64,000 nt of DNA. Origin: an uncultured Clostridia bacterium. GTDB taxonomy: Bacteria > Bacillota > Clostridia > Lachnospirales > Anaerotignaceae. The DNA lies in the NCBI GenBank assembly GCA_944383885.1, contig CALWRF010000040.1, positions 186,001 to 250,000 on the forward strand. The letters are read 5' to 3'. Of the stretch, positions 1 to 7,924 are shown piece after piece (within the stretch, counting starts at the first letter, position 1; every line of letters begins with the position of its first letter). The notes beneath the pieces were generated by a model, which did no database searches, had not been told where the DNA came from, and was given only the letters and a program-made list of their open reading frames with translations. The translations under genes and the position numbers were made by a program.

Positions 1-1296
1 TACCTGTATATTCATATCATCACTTACGCCTATTTCAATGTCACGTCTTTCAATAACACCATCATCATTTACAACATATACATAGTGTCCGTCAGTTTCA
101 GTATCCGCCATTACAGCTGAAATAGGAATATAATCTGCATCCTGTAGGCTTACTGTTATAAATTCCATATCAAACTCCATGCCCGGTTTTATAAGCTCGT
201 CATTATCTGTTAAATGAACAAGCACCGGCACAACTGTTTCACTTCCGCTTATTGTGCTCTGGCTTTCGGCAGTAGGCTCTATTTTAGTTACTGTGCCGTG
301 ATAAATTTTATCTTCTATGCCGTCAGATGTAAGCTCAACATCCTGACCAACAGCAATTTTGGCTATGTCGTACTCGCTTACATAAGCCAGTACGTCAAGG
401 TTTGTTAAATCGGCTATTTTCATTATAGCTGTTGAGTCAGTAAGCATCTGACCTTCAACAGCGCTGCTTTCTATAATTGTGCCGCTTATTGGGCTGTATG
501 TGGATTCAGTAAGCTTTGATAAATTATCCTGTGCTTCGGATAAATTCATTTCAGCCGTTTCAACAGAATTGAGCTGTTTTTTATAGCTGTTCATTGTTGA
601 AGCGTCATTTAGCCTGTTCTGACCGTTTTCCAAATTAAGATTAGCCGTTTCAAGGGCAAGCTGGGCTGATTCAAGGTTATCCTCTAAAGTTTCTTTATTT
701 TTAACCAAATCGTTATATGTTTTTTCAGCTGTGTCGTACTCGCTTTGGCTTATGCCGCCCATTTCAAGCATTTGCTTGGAATAGTCCAAGTCTTCCTTAG
801 CATCTGTTATGTCTTTCTCATTGTCTTCAATGGCTTTTTGCGCCTCAGTCAATGTTTGCTGGGCATTTACAACTTTTGTTTTAAGGTCTAAAAGCTCTGT
901 GCCTTCAGCCGGTGTTACAATGCTTTCCAGTTCAAGGTTGGCATTATCAAGAGAAATCTGGGCTGATTTAACCTTATTTTGAAGCTCTTTTTTATCATCT
1001 TCAATATCGTATGTAACAAGAAGCTGCCCTTCCTCTACATAATCTCCCACTTCGGCAAACACTTCTTTTACTTCCTGCGAAAGCTCAATAAATATTGAGT
1101 ACTCATCAGCTGCCTGAACTGTTCCTGATGCCGTAACCCTCTGTTCAATATTTCCTTTCTGAACACCTGTTGTAGCCGGCATAACAGGAACTGGCGTTGC
1201 TTCCTTGCTCTTTTTATTTGCCGCCCACACAGCCGCTGCCGCTGCTATAACCACAGCTAATGCAATAATGGCTATTACTTTTTTTCGTCCTTTCAT
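1..1296 (-). CDS. HlyD/MacA-type efflux adaptor subunit, 3' end outside window
   Basis: Membrane-fusion (periplasmic adaptor-like) subunit of an export system; it bridges an inner-membrane transporter and the outside of the membrane. The reading frame is open for 432 codons from ATG 1296 to the window edge, so the C-terminus is missing. A single membrane anchor lies at residues about 5-26 behind a basic MKGRKK start. A biotinyl-lipoyl-like half (GTVQAADEYSI), a long Gln/Glu/Ala-rich coiled coil (about 115-270) and the second lipoyl half (YSPISGTIIE) follow in HlyD order. The Shine-Dalgarno AGGAGTGG precedes the ATG. Such adaptors usually sit upstream of MacB-type ABC genes, which would lie beyond position 1 (inference). 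It is a different protein from the lipoprotein adaptor at 46961. Confidence 0.88.
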   Translation of the reverse strand, partial: MKGRKKVIAIIALAVVIAAAAAVWAANKKSKEATPVPVMPATTGVQKGNIEQRVTASGTVQAADEYSIFIELSQEVKEVFAEVGDYVEEGQLLVTYDIEDDKKELQNKVKSAQISLDNANLELESIVTPAEGTELLDLKTKVVNAQQTLTEAQKAIEDNEKDITDAKEDLDYSKQMLEMGGISQSEYDTAEKTYNDLVKNKETLEDNLESAQLALETANLNLENGQNRLNDASTMNSYKKQLNSVETAEMNLSEAQDNLSKLTESTYSPISGTIIESSAVEGQMLTDSTAIMKIADLTNLDVLAYVSEYDIAKIAVGQDVELTSDGIEDKIYHGTVTKIEPTAESQSTISGSETVVPVLVHLTDNDELIKPGMEFDMEFITVSLQDADYIPISAVMADTETDGHYVYVVNDDGVIERRDIEIGVSDDMNIQV

Positions 1297-1375
1297 ATCA
1301 GGTACCACTCCTAAACACAAATAATTAACATACTATATCTATACCAAAACAGCTTACGCGCCGTCTTTTGATAAA

Positions 1376-1436
1376 ATTATAGAGTGCTTCTTTGATATAA
1401 GTATGACTGCAATGTGACGGTTGTGTGAAAAAATTT
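1376..1436 (-). promoter_or_regulatory. Efflux promoter with four phased 11-bp repeats
   Basis: On the minus strand a perfect -10 (TATAAT, 1381-1376) precedes the adaptor gene, but the -35 position reads ATACTT. Directly upstream are four head-to-tail 11-mers, each ending in TCA: 1436-1426, 1425-1415, 1414-1404 and 1403-1393. The last ends exactly 11 bases before the -10. Phased 11-bp direct repeats replacing a -35 are typical of OmpR/PhoB-family activation (family knowledge). No such regulator gene is in the window. Confidence 0.5.
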
Positions 1437-1500
1437 ATAAAATTGCATGTTTTTTTACACATTGTTTGTTAAAATAGCAGACAAATAAACAGGCAAAAAG

Positions 1501-1543
1501 AAAAAAGCCCTTTGGATATAAAATATCCAAAAAGCCTTTTTCT
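1501..1543 (-). terminator. Terminator of the 2-oxoacid oxidoreductase operon
   Basis: A hairpin with arms around TTGGATA and TATCCAA, loop TAAAA, is followed on the minus strand by a T-rich run. It lies 42 bases after the stop of the gene ending at 1585. Confidence 0.75.
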
Positions 1544-1584
1544 GTGTGTGTGTGTTTCTTTTGTGGTTTTATATGGTTGGTAAA

Positions 1585-2109
1585 TTACTTAACATAGTCA
1601 TAGCCAGCCTCAAGAGCTTTAATATTAGCATCTACGAGGGCAGGTTTCATTTTCATCTTGATAACCTCTCTTGCGTCATCAAGTGTAATAATATCAAGTG
1701 TTTTAACAACAGCGCCAAGAGCAACCATATTTGCTGATTTTGCTGTGGCAACTTTTGTTGCTATTTCTGTAAAAGGAATTTCTACAACTTTAATATCTGT
1801 TCTGTCAGCTTTTTTGTCAATCATTGAGCTGTTTATAATAAGAGTGCCGCCTGGTTTAACTTTGCCTTCATAATCAATAAGTGATTTTTCATCCATAACA
1901 AGTATAGTGTCAGCTTCAGAAATTATCATAGAGCCAATTTCTTCTGATATTACAACCTGACAGCTTGCGCGGCCGCCTCTTTTTTCCTGACCATAAGCAG
2001 GGGAAAGAGTTACATTATATCCCTTTTTTGATGCAGCAGTGCAGGCCATTTTTCCCATAAGGATAGTACCCTGTCCGCCGATACCTGAAAAAATAAGTTC
2101 ACTTTTCAT
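1585..2109 (-). CDS. vorC: 2-oxoacid:ferredoxin oxidoreductase, gamma subunit (VorC/KorC type)
   Basis: Gamma subunit (174 aa) of a CoA-dependent 2-oxoacid:ferredoxin oxidoreductase. The complex oxidatively decarboxylates a 2-oxoacid to an acyl-CoA and reduces ferredoxin in the cytoplasm. The family signature GIGGQG is at residues 9-14 and a YGQEKRGG segment at about 39-46; length is usual for the family. The ATG has AGGAGG inside the end of the beta-subunit gene, 2 bases away, so translation is probably coupled. It is the last gene of a four-gene operon. Substrate cannot be fixed from sequence; branched-chain 2-oxoacids (Vor) are favoured by the look of the alpha subunit, with 2-oxoglutarate (Kor) the alternative. 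Confidence 0.9.
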   Translation of the reverse strand: MKSELIFSGIGGQGTILMGKMACTAASKKGYNVTLSPAYGQEKRGGRASCQVVISEEIGSMIISEADTILVMDEKSLIDYEGKVKPGGTLIINSSMIDKKADRTDIKVVEIPFTEIATKVATAKSANMVALGAVVKTLDIITLDDAREVIKMKMKPALVDANIKALEAGYDYVK

Positions 2110-2111
2110 AA

Positions 2112-2861
2112 TTATTTCTCCTCCTGTCCGCGATCCTTGAATACGCCAAGTGGGAACTGTTTTGTAACTACATCATCAATCCACTTGATAGCCTGTACCG
2201 GTTTAACTTTCCAGCCTGTAGGACATGGGGAAAGAATTTCTACAAATGAAAGACCTTTGCCTTCCATCTGGTATTTGAAAGCTTTTTTAATAGCTGCTTT
2301 TGTCTTTCTTATGTTCGCAGGTGAATTTACAGTAACACGCTCGCTGTAATAGCACTCTGGAAGGTTGCCTATAATTTCAGCCATGTTAACAGGGTTACCT
2401 GTGTTAACTTCCGCACGACCGTAAGGTGTTGTTGTTGTAACCTGTTCCATAAGTGTTGTAGGAGCCATCTGACCGCCTGTCATACCGTAAATAGCGTTAT
2501 TAACGAAAATTACTGTAAATTTCTCGCCTCTTATTCCGGCATGCATAATCTCTGCCATACCTTCGGAAACCATGTCGCCGTCGCCCTGATATACAATAAC
2601 AAGGTCTTCTGGACAAGCTCTCTTAAGACCTGTTCCAACGGCTGGAGCACGACCATGAAGTGCGCAGATAGAGTCTGCCTTGTAATACTTGTCAGCATAA
2701 ACTGAACATCCGATAGGCCAGATAAAAACAGTTTTGTCAACAAGATTTTCTTCCTCAATAATTTCACCGATAAGTTTATTAATAATACCGTGACCACATC
2801 CGCCGCAGTATTTCATATATACGTCTGTAAAGACCTCAGGTCTTTTATATACTATACTCAT
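2112..2861 (-). CDS. vorA: 2-oxoacid:ferredoxin oxidoreductase, beta (TPP-binding) subunit
   Basis: Thiamine-diphosphate-binding subunit (249 aa). The CGGCGHG start motif is at 19-25. The TPP/Mg motif begins GDGD at 93-96 and continues to NN at 121-122 and YGMTGGQ at 125-131. This is the catalytic half that binds TPP and the 2-oxoacid together with the alpha subunit. The start ATG has a clear AGGAGGTG site. It sits between the alpha and gamma genes with short gaps (18 and 2 bases). Confidence 0.92.
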   Translation of the reverse strand: MSIVYKRPEVFTDVYMKYCGGCGHGIINKLIGEIIEEENLVDKTVFIWPIGCSVYADKYYKADSICALHGRAPAVGTGLKRACPEDLVIVYQGDGDMVSEGMAEIMHAGIRGEKFTVIFVNNAIYGMTGGQMAPTTLMEQVTTTTPYGRAEVNTGNPVNMAEIIGNLPECYYSERVTVNSPANIRKTKAAIKKAFKYQMEGKGLSFVEILSPCPTGWKVKPVQAIKWIDDVVTKQFPLGVFKDRGQEEK

Positions 2862-2879
2862 CTTATTGTCACCTCCTGA

Positions 2880-3932
2880 TTATTTGTAAAGCTCGCAAAG
2901 TTTGTTGTAGATTTCTACAGGTGACGGAATCATACCGCCGAGTCTGCCGTAGAACTCAACAGAAGCATTATCGTTTACAGCTATTTTAACATCGTTTACC
3001 ATCTGACCAGCATTAAGCTCTGTTACAAAGAACTTTTTGCCTTTTCCTATGTAGTTAGCAAAAGCTTTTTCTGGGAAAGGCCAAATTGTAATAGGTCTTA
3101 TCATGCCTACTTTTAAGCCGTCTTTTCTTGCGAGCCTGATAGCATCAAGGCAAACTCTTGCCATTGTGCCGAAAGCAACAATTATAATATCAGCATCAGC
3201 TGTATCAATCTCTTCCCATCTCTGCTCATTTTCTCTTATTTTAGCAAACTTAGCCTGAAGGTCAAGGTTGAATCTCTCCCACTGTTCCGGACCGTCGCCG
3301 CAAGTTGTAATGTCGTTGTGGTGACCTCTGCCGTTCATGCCGTCTACAGCCCAGTCAGCTCTGCCCTTAGGCTCTACTCTTTCAGGAAGGACAACATTTT
3401 CCATCATTTTGGCAATTGTACCGTCGCTGGCAATAACTACAGGATTTCTGTATTTTTCAGCAAGGTCAAAAGCAAGAGGTGCAAAGTCAGCATATTCCTG
3501 AACTGAATAAGGCGCAAGAACTATTGTATTGTAGTCACCATGTCCGCCGCCTTTTGTAAGCTGGTTGTAGTCACCCTGTGAGCCAAGGATTTCACCATCG
3601 GCAGGACCTGGACGCATACAGTCAACAATAACAGCCGGAAGGCTTGCTGCTGACATATAGCTCATAGCCTCGCAGCCAAGTGAAAAACCTGGACCTGCTG
3701 TAGCTGTCATGCCTCTTTTGCCTGTAGCAGCAACACCTGCTACCATGTTGAAAGCTGAAACCTCTGTTTCTGCCTGTATAAATGTAAGCCCTTCTGCAGG
3801 AGCTTTTTTTGCGTAATATTCTGGAATTTCACTTGATGGTGTTATAGGATAACCAAAGAAAAATTTACATCCTGAACGGATAGCCGCTTCAGCGAAGGCT
3901 TCGTTACCCTGCATAAAAACTTTATCTGCCAT
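2880..3932 (-). CDS. vorB: 2-oxoacid:ferredoxin oxidoreductase, alpha subunit (VorB-like)
   Basis: Alpha subunit (350 aa) carrying the pyrimidine-binding and C-terminal transketolase-like domains. Recognisable pieces are GNEAFAEAAIRSGCKFFFGY near the N-terminus, the YPITPSSEIPEY motif, GPGFSLGCEA and a C-terminal segment ending in the GMIPSPVEI pattern. Length and sequence match proteins named 3-methyl-2-oxobutanoate dehydrogenase subunit VorB (recalled, not searched). A likely role is oxidation of the 2-oxoacids of Val, Leu and Ile to branched acyl-CoAs during amino-acid fermentation (inference). GGGGAGGG precedes the ATG. Confidence 0.9.
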   Translation of the reverse strand: MADKVFMQGNEAFAEAAIRSGCKFFFGYPITPSSEIPEYYAKKAPAEGLTFIQAETEVSAFNMVAGVAATGKRGMTATAGPGFSLGCEAMSYMSAASLPAVIVDCMRPGPADGEILGSQGDYNQLTKGGGHGDYNTIVLAPYSVQEYADFAPLAFDLAEKYRNPVVIASDGTIAKMMENVVLPERVEPKGRADWAVDGMNGRGHHNDITTCGDGPEQWERFNLDLQAKFAKIRENEQRWEEIDTADADIIIVAFGTMARVCLDAIRLARKDGLKVGMIRPITIWPFPEKAFANYIGKGKKFFVTELNAGQMVNDVKIAVNDNASVEFYGRLGGMIPSPVEIYNKLCELYK

Positions 3933-3946
3933 TTTGAACCCTCCCC

Positions 3947-4159
3947 TTAAACATTCTTTTCTACTGTTATAGCGCCTTCAGGACAAACTGTAGCGCAGAT
4001 AGCGCAGGCGATACAATCAGTCATATCAACGGCTTCAACAGCATAATATCCCATTTTATTAACAGTTTCGCTTTTTTTAAGTATTGTCTTTTTTGGACAG
4101 AAATGGAGGCAGTACTCGCATTCCTTGCACATTTCCCGGTTTACTGTAACTCGGTTCAT
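3947..4159 (-). CDS. vorD: 2[4Fe-4S] ferredoxin, delta subunit of the oxidoreductase
   Basis: Small bacterial-type ferredoxin (70 aa) with two complete cluster motifs: Cys11, 14, 17, 21-Pro and Cys49, 52, 55, 59-Pro. It passes electrons from the TPP centre to free ferredoxin. It is the first gene of the operon, 14 bases before the alpha subunit, with GAGAGGAG as ribosome site. Its leader is about 130 bases long. Confidence 0.92.
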   Translation of the reverse strand: MNRVTVNREMCKECEYCLHFCPKKTILKKSETVNKMGYYAVEAVDMTDCIACAICATVCPEGAITVEKNV

Positions 4160-4297
4160 ATTAAAACTCCTCTCCAGTTATGTATTTCCGGCCATACCGG
4201 AATTGACGGATATTAAAGCGTGCCTAATACGGCTGCGCCAAAGTTCAAAGGCTATTGTTCCAAATATTAGAAAGCCTTTCTGTTTTCTTACAACATC

Positions 4298-4326
4298 ATT
4301 ATAATTATCATTTTAATTAATGTCAA
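4298..4326 (-). promoter_or_regulatory. Consensus promoter of the vor operon
   Basis: TTGACA (4326-4321), a 17-base spacer, then TATAAT (4303-4298) on the minus strand: a perfect sigma-A promoter. Predicted start is near 4291, giving a leader of about 130 bases. In the leader an inverted repeat TTCCGG/CCGGAA (4202-4186) and an AAGGCT/AGCCTT pair can form hairpins. Confidence 0.85.
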
Positions 4327-4359
4327 TGATATTTTAATAATAAAACGTAACAGATTTTC

Positions 4360-4388
4360 TTTACTTTTTTGACATAAATCTATATAAT
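4360..4388 (+). promoter_or_regulatory. Promoter of the IclR/tetrapyrrole genes
   Basis: TTTACT (4360-4365), 17 bases, TATAAT (4383-4388). A second -35-like TTGACA (4369-4374) overlaps but has no well-spaced -10. The promoter is back-to-back with the vor promoter, so one IclR-bound site could affect both. Confidence 0.65.
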
Positions 4389-4433
4389 AATTATATCATT
4401 CTATTATTCAGAACAAATGCGGAGGTAATTTTT

Positions 4434-5228
4434 ATGAGCGATTTTAAGCATGTACCTAAATATCCTGTTCAAACTTTAGGCAAAGCGCTGGACATTTTGG
4501 AATATATAAAAAACAACCCTTCAAGCGACGGCATATCGCTTACAGAAATAAGCTCAGCCCTTAATATAGGAAAAAGCGGAGTGCACAGGCTTCTTGACAC
4601 GCTTATGGCTTACGATTTTGTTGAGAAGATAAACGGTGTTTCGCCTGCCTACAGGCTGGGCTGGGGACTTTTTAACGCCGGAAACGCCGTACCTAAGCAG
4701 CATACTCTTAACGGGGCGAATTATATGCCTGTTATAGAAAAACTATGCAATACTTTTTTTGAAACAACAAATTTAGGGATACTGAATAATTATGAAGCAA
4801 TTATTATTTGCAAAATGGAGCCGGCAAGAATGCTCCGCACAAATACGCAGGTAGGTGAAAGGGAGCCTATCTATTCCACAGCGTTAGGCAAACTTTTTAT
4901 GAGCGACATGTCTGAAAAAGATATTGACAATTATTTGGAGCGCACAACACTTAAAAAATTATCTTCCAACACAATTACCGACCGCAGCAAGCTTTTGGAA
5001 GCTTTAGATAAAGTACGGCAGCAGGATTTTGCAGTAGATAACGAGGAATTTGTAGATGGAATGATTTGTCTTGCCATGCCCATACGCGACTTTACAGGTC
5101 ATATTGTAGCCGGCATAAGCATAAGCGGACCTTCAAAAAGAATGACAAAAGAAAAATTAGGCGAGATTTCTCCCGTTTTAAGGCAGGCATGTCTTTCAAT
5201 TTCCCAGTTCTTAGGTTATACTAAGTAA
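4434..5228 (+). CDS. IclR-family transcriptional regulator
   Basis: DNA-binding regulator (264 aa). A winged helix-turn-helix fills residues about 12-75 (LTEISSALNIGKSGVHRLLD), followed by an IclR effector domain from about 90 to the end, with the typical FVDGMICLAMPIRD and GISISGP segments. GGAGG lies 8 bases before the ATG. It is divergent from the vor operon and 38 bases upstream of hemA with no terminator between, so it may regulate vor, lead the tetrapyrrole operon, or both. The ligand is unknown. Confidence 0.9.
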   Translation: MSDFKHVPKYPVQTLGKALDILEYIKNNPSSDGISLTEISSALNIGKSGVHRLLDTLMAYDFVEKINGVSPAYRLGWGLFNAGNAVPKQHTLNGANYMPVIEKLCNTFFETTNLGILNNYEAIIICKMEPARMLRTNTQVGEREPIYSTALGKLFMSDMSEKDIDNYLERTTLKKLSSNTITDRSKLLEALDKVRQQDFAVDNEEFVDGMICLAMPIRDFTGHIVAGISISGPSKRMTKEKLGEISPVLRQACLSISQFLGYTK

Positions 5229-5266
5229 TTATAGTTAATTACTGCTGCAAACGGAGAAATAACCTT

Positions 5267-6418
5267 ATGAACATTATAAGCGTAAGCTTTAAATCGGCGC
5301 CTATAGGAATACGCGCCAGATTTGCTTTTACAAAAGAGGAACAGGAAATATTTTTTAACCAAATTAAAAACAATATGACTTTTATCTCACAGTGCGTTAT
5401 AATAAGCACCTGCAACCGCTGTGAGATTTATTTTGACGGAGAAAAAAGCGCCATACGGAAAATGGAGCTTTTTATTTGTTCTTTTAAAGGCTTGGATATA
5501 GAAAAAGCATTGAAATATTTCAATATATACACATCACAAACGGCGGTAAGCCATCTTTTAAAAGTAGCCTGCGGCATAGATTCCATGGTTTTAGGGGAAG
5601 ACGAAATACTGCGCCAGGTTAAGGAAGGCTATTATACTGCCCTTAAATCAAATATCACATCTTTAGAATTTAACACCATATTCAAAATGGCGATAACCGC
5701 CGCCAAAGAAATTAAAACACTTACCGGGCTTTCAAAAACACCGGTCTCAATAGGCACTCTTGCGGCAAACGAAGTCTTTAATTTCCCAAAAGACAGCAAG
5801 AATGTATTAATAATAGGCATTACAGGCAAAATAGGCTCTATTACAGCTAAAAATATAGCTTCTCACGGCAATATCAAAATAACAGGCACGTCGCGAAGCC
5901 ACAATGCCGGCAACTTTTTTCCGTCTTATCCTCAGATTGAAATTAAGGACTTTTCATCGCGTTATGAATTAATAAATAACGCCGACATTATAATAAGCGC
6001 CACATCAAGCCCTCACTATATAATTACAAAAGAGGAGCTTAAAAAAAGCCTTACAGTAAAAAAACAGCGGCTCTTTATAGACTTAGCCGTTCCAAATGAC
6101 ATAGACACTGAGGTAGGGCAAATGGATTTATGCTCTCTTTATGACATAGACTATTTTAAAAAGCTTTCGGAAAACAACAATAACATAAAAATTAAAGAAG
6201 CGCGTTTTGCCGAAGAATACATTGAAAAATGGACAGACGAAATTTTAAAAGAGCTTTCATTCAGGCAGATAATACCGCTTTTGCCAAAAGTTAATAAATT
6301 AATTGAAAAACGAAGCTTAAATCATTTAATTTATTCTCTCAGAAAGCTGTCAGACCGCAATGAAACAGAATGTGTTTTAAACTGGCTTGAAAAATATGTT
6401 AACGAATGGGGGAAATAA
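5267..6418 (+). CDS. hemA: Glutamyl-tRNA reductase
   Basis: First enzyme of C5 tetrapyrrole synthesis: reduces glutamyl-tRNA(Glu) to glutamate-1-semialdehyde with NADPH. The active-site motif STCNRCEIY places the catalytic cysteine at residue 49. The GIDSMVLGEDEILRQVK family signature follows near 105-121, then a Rossmann domain (about 180-290). At 383 aa it is on the short side; the C-terminal dimerisation region is present but compact. A GGAG site precedes ATG 5267. First biosynthetic gene of a tightly packed operon; the next ATG begins 2 bases after the stop. Confidence 0.95.
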   Translation: MNIISVSFKSAPIGIRARFAFTKEEQEIFFNQIKNNMTFISQCVIISTCNRCEIYFDGEKSAIRKMELFICSFKGLDIEKALKYFNIYTSQTAVSHLLKVACGIDSMVLGEDEILRQVKEGYYTALKSNITSLEFNTIFKMAITAAKEIKTLTGLSKTPVSIGTLAANEVFNFPKDSKNVLIIGITGKIGSITAKNIASHGNIKITGTSRSHNAGNFFPSYPQIEIKDFSSRYELINNADIIISATSSPHYIITKEELKKSLTVKKQRLFIDLAVPNDIDTEVGQMDLCSLYDIDYFKKLSENNNNIKIKEARFAEEYIEKWTDEILKELSFRQIIPLLPKVNKLIEKRSLNHLIYSLRKLSDRNETECVLNWLEKYVNEWGK

Positions 6419-6420
6419 AA

Positions 6421-7062
6421 ATGGCGTATTTTCCTTTTTTTACAGATATAGCAGACAAAAAAGCCGTAATTGCCGGCGGAGGCGAAACAGCCCTCAGGAA
6501 AGCTGAAATACTGCTGTCTTTTGGGGCGCATGTAACAGTCGTTTCGCCAAAATTTGTGTCAGGCTTTGAAAGCCTTGTTAAAAATAATGAAAACTTAATT
6601 CTTATAAAGCGCAAATTTGTTATCGGCGATATAGACAAAGCTTTTATGGCTGTTGCCGCCACAAACGACAATAATCTTAATGAACAAATAAGCAGAACTT
6701 GCTTTGAACTAAAAATACCCGTAAATGTAGTAGACAACACTCCCCTCTGCTCTTTTATATTCCCTTCAATAGTAAAACAGCAGGACATAGTATGCGGCAT
6801 TTCAAGCGGCGGTAAAAGTCCTGTTGTTACCCAGTATGTAAAAGAAGAAATAATAAAATTCATGCCTGTTTTTTTAGGAGATATTAACAGCCGCATGGGA
6901 GAAATGCGTGAGACCGTAAAGCATAAAATAAAAAGCCAGAAACTGCGGGCGCAGGCAATGCGGCAGATATTCAAAACTCTTTTAAAAAGCCGCAATTTAA
7001 GCAGCAGCGAAGATATAAACGAAATAATAAACAGTATAGGTGGTAAAAATGACATCAATTAA
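6421..7062 (+). CDS. Precorrin-2 dehydrogenase / sirohydrochlorin ferrochelatase-like (CysG N-domain)
   Basis: NAD-dependent enzyme turning precorrin-2 into sirohydrochlorin, the branch to sirohaem and cobalamin; some members also insert iron. From ATG 6421 it is 213 aa; an in-frame ATG at 6406 lies inside hemA and lacks a site, whereas a GGGGGAAA site precedes 6421. The dinucleotide motif is AGGGETALRK at about 18-27; the FIFPSIV and GISSGGKSP pieces are typical of the Met8/SirC fold. Its place directly between hemA and hemC ties it to the same pathway. Confidence 0.88.
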   Translation: MAYFPFFTDIADKKAVIAGGGETALRKAEILLSFGAHVTVVSPKFVSGFESLVKNNENLILIKRKFVIGDIDKAFMAVAATNDNNLNEQISRTCFELKIPVNVVDNTPLCSFIFPSIVKQQDIVCGISSGGKSPVVTQYVKEEIIKFMPVFLGDINSRMGEMRETVKHKIKSQKLRAQAMRQIFKTLLKSRNLSSSEDINEIINSIGGKNDIN

Positions 7063-7924
7063 AATAGGAACCCGCGGCAGCGCCCTTGCCCTTAAACAAA
7101 CGGAAATGGTTATAAACGAGATAAAAAAAGCCTTTCCTGATATAAAAACCGAAACTGTTATAATTAAAACAACAGGCGATAAAATAACCGACAGACCTCT
7201 TTATGCCATAGGCGGCAAAGGTCTTTTTGTAAATGAGTTTGAGGACGCGCTGCTGAAAGGCAAAATTGACATGGCAGTACACAGCGGAAAAGACATGCCT
7301 TCAAAAACAGAAGAACCTTTTTGCATACCGGCTGTTTTAAAGCGCGGCAGTCCTTTTGACGCAGTTATAACGCTTAAAAACAAAAGTCTTTCTTTTCAAA
7401 AGCCGCATATTTTCGGCACATCAAGCCCAAGACGCCAAATAATGATAAAACGCCTTTATCCAAACTGCATAACAGAAAATTTAAGGGGAAACGTGCCTAC
7501 ACGCCTTAACGCGCTTAAAAGCGGCAAATTCGACGCCGTTATACTTGCTTTAGCCGGTATTGAACGTTTAAATATTGATACATCGGAATTTAATATAATT
7601 AAATTAGATAATGAAAAATTTGTTCCGGCTTCATGTCAGGGAATTATAGCTTTGCAGTGCATTAAAGGCACAGAAACGGAAGAAATTTTAAAACAAATTA
7701 ACCACAGCGGCACAAAGACAGTTTTCGGCATTGAAAGAAAACTTATGTGCCTTTTAGGCGCTGACTGCCGCGACGCAGCCGGCGTTTACGCCGTAAAAGA
7801 CAAAAATAAAATCTCAGTAACGGCTTTTTATAAAACATCTCCTGTTTTAAAAGCGGATATTGACATAAACAACTTAGAAAACGAATTAATTAACATGGCA
7901 GGTGACTTAAAAAATGGAATTTAA
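7049..7924 (+). CDS. hemC: Hydroxymethylbilane synthase (porphobilinogen deaminase)
   Basis: Condenses four porphobilinogen units to hydroxymethylbilane. N-terminal IGTRGSALALKQ, the GGKGLFVNEFE segment, and FGTSSPRRQ with NLRGNVPTRL are classic family motifs. The cysteine for the dipyrromethane cofactor is in LGADCRDAAG, about residue 240. I prefer ATG 7049 (291 aa) because a TAGGTGG site sits just before it; a GTG at 7040 overlaps that site. The start overlaps the previous gene by 14 bases. Confidence 0.94.
   Translation: MTSIKIGTRGSALALKQTEMVINEIKKAFPDIKTETVIIKTTGDKITDRPLYAIGGKGLFVNEFEDALLKGKIDMAVHSGKDMPSKTEEPFCIPAVLKRGSPFDAVITLKNKSLSFQKPHIFGTSSPRRQIMIKRLYPNCITENLRGNVPTRLNALKSGKFDAVILALAGIERLNIDTSEFNIIKLDNEKFVPASCQGIIALQCIKGTETEEILKQINHSGTKTVFGIERKLMCLLGADCRDAAGVYAVKDKNKISVTAFYKTSPVLKADIDINNLENELINMAGDLKNGI

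Noticed and set aside
6399-7058. 219-aa antisense frame
   Set aside because: Mirror of the precorrin-2 dehydrogenase gene, whose motifs are clear on the other strand.
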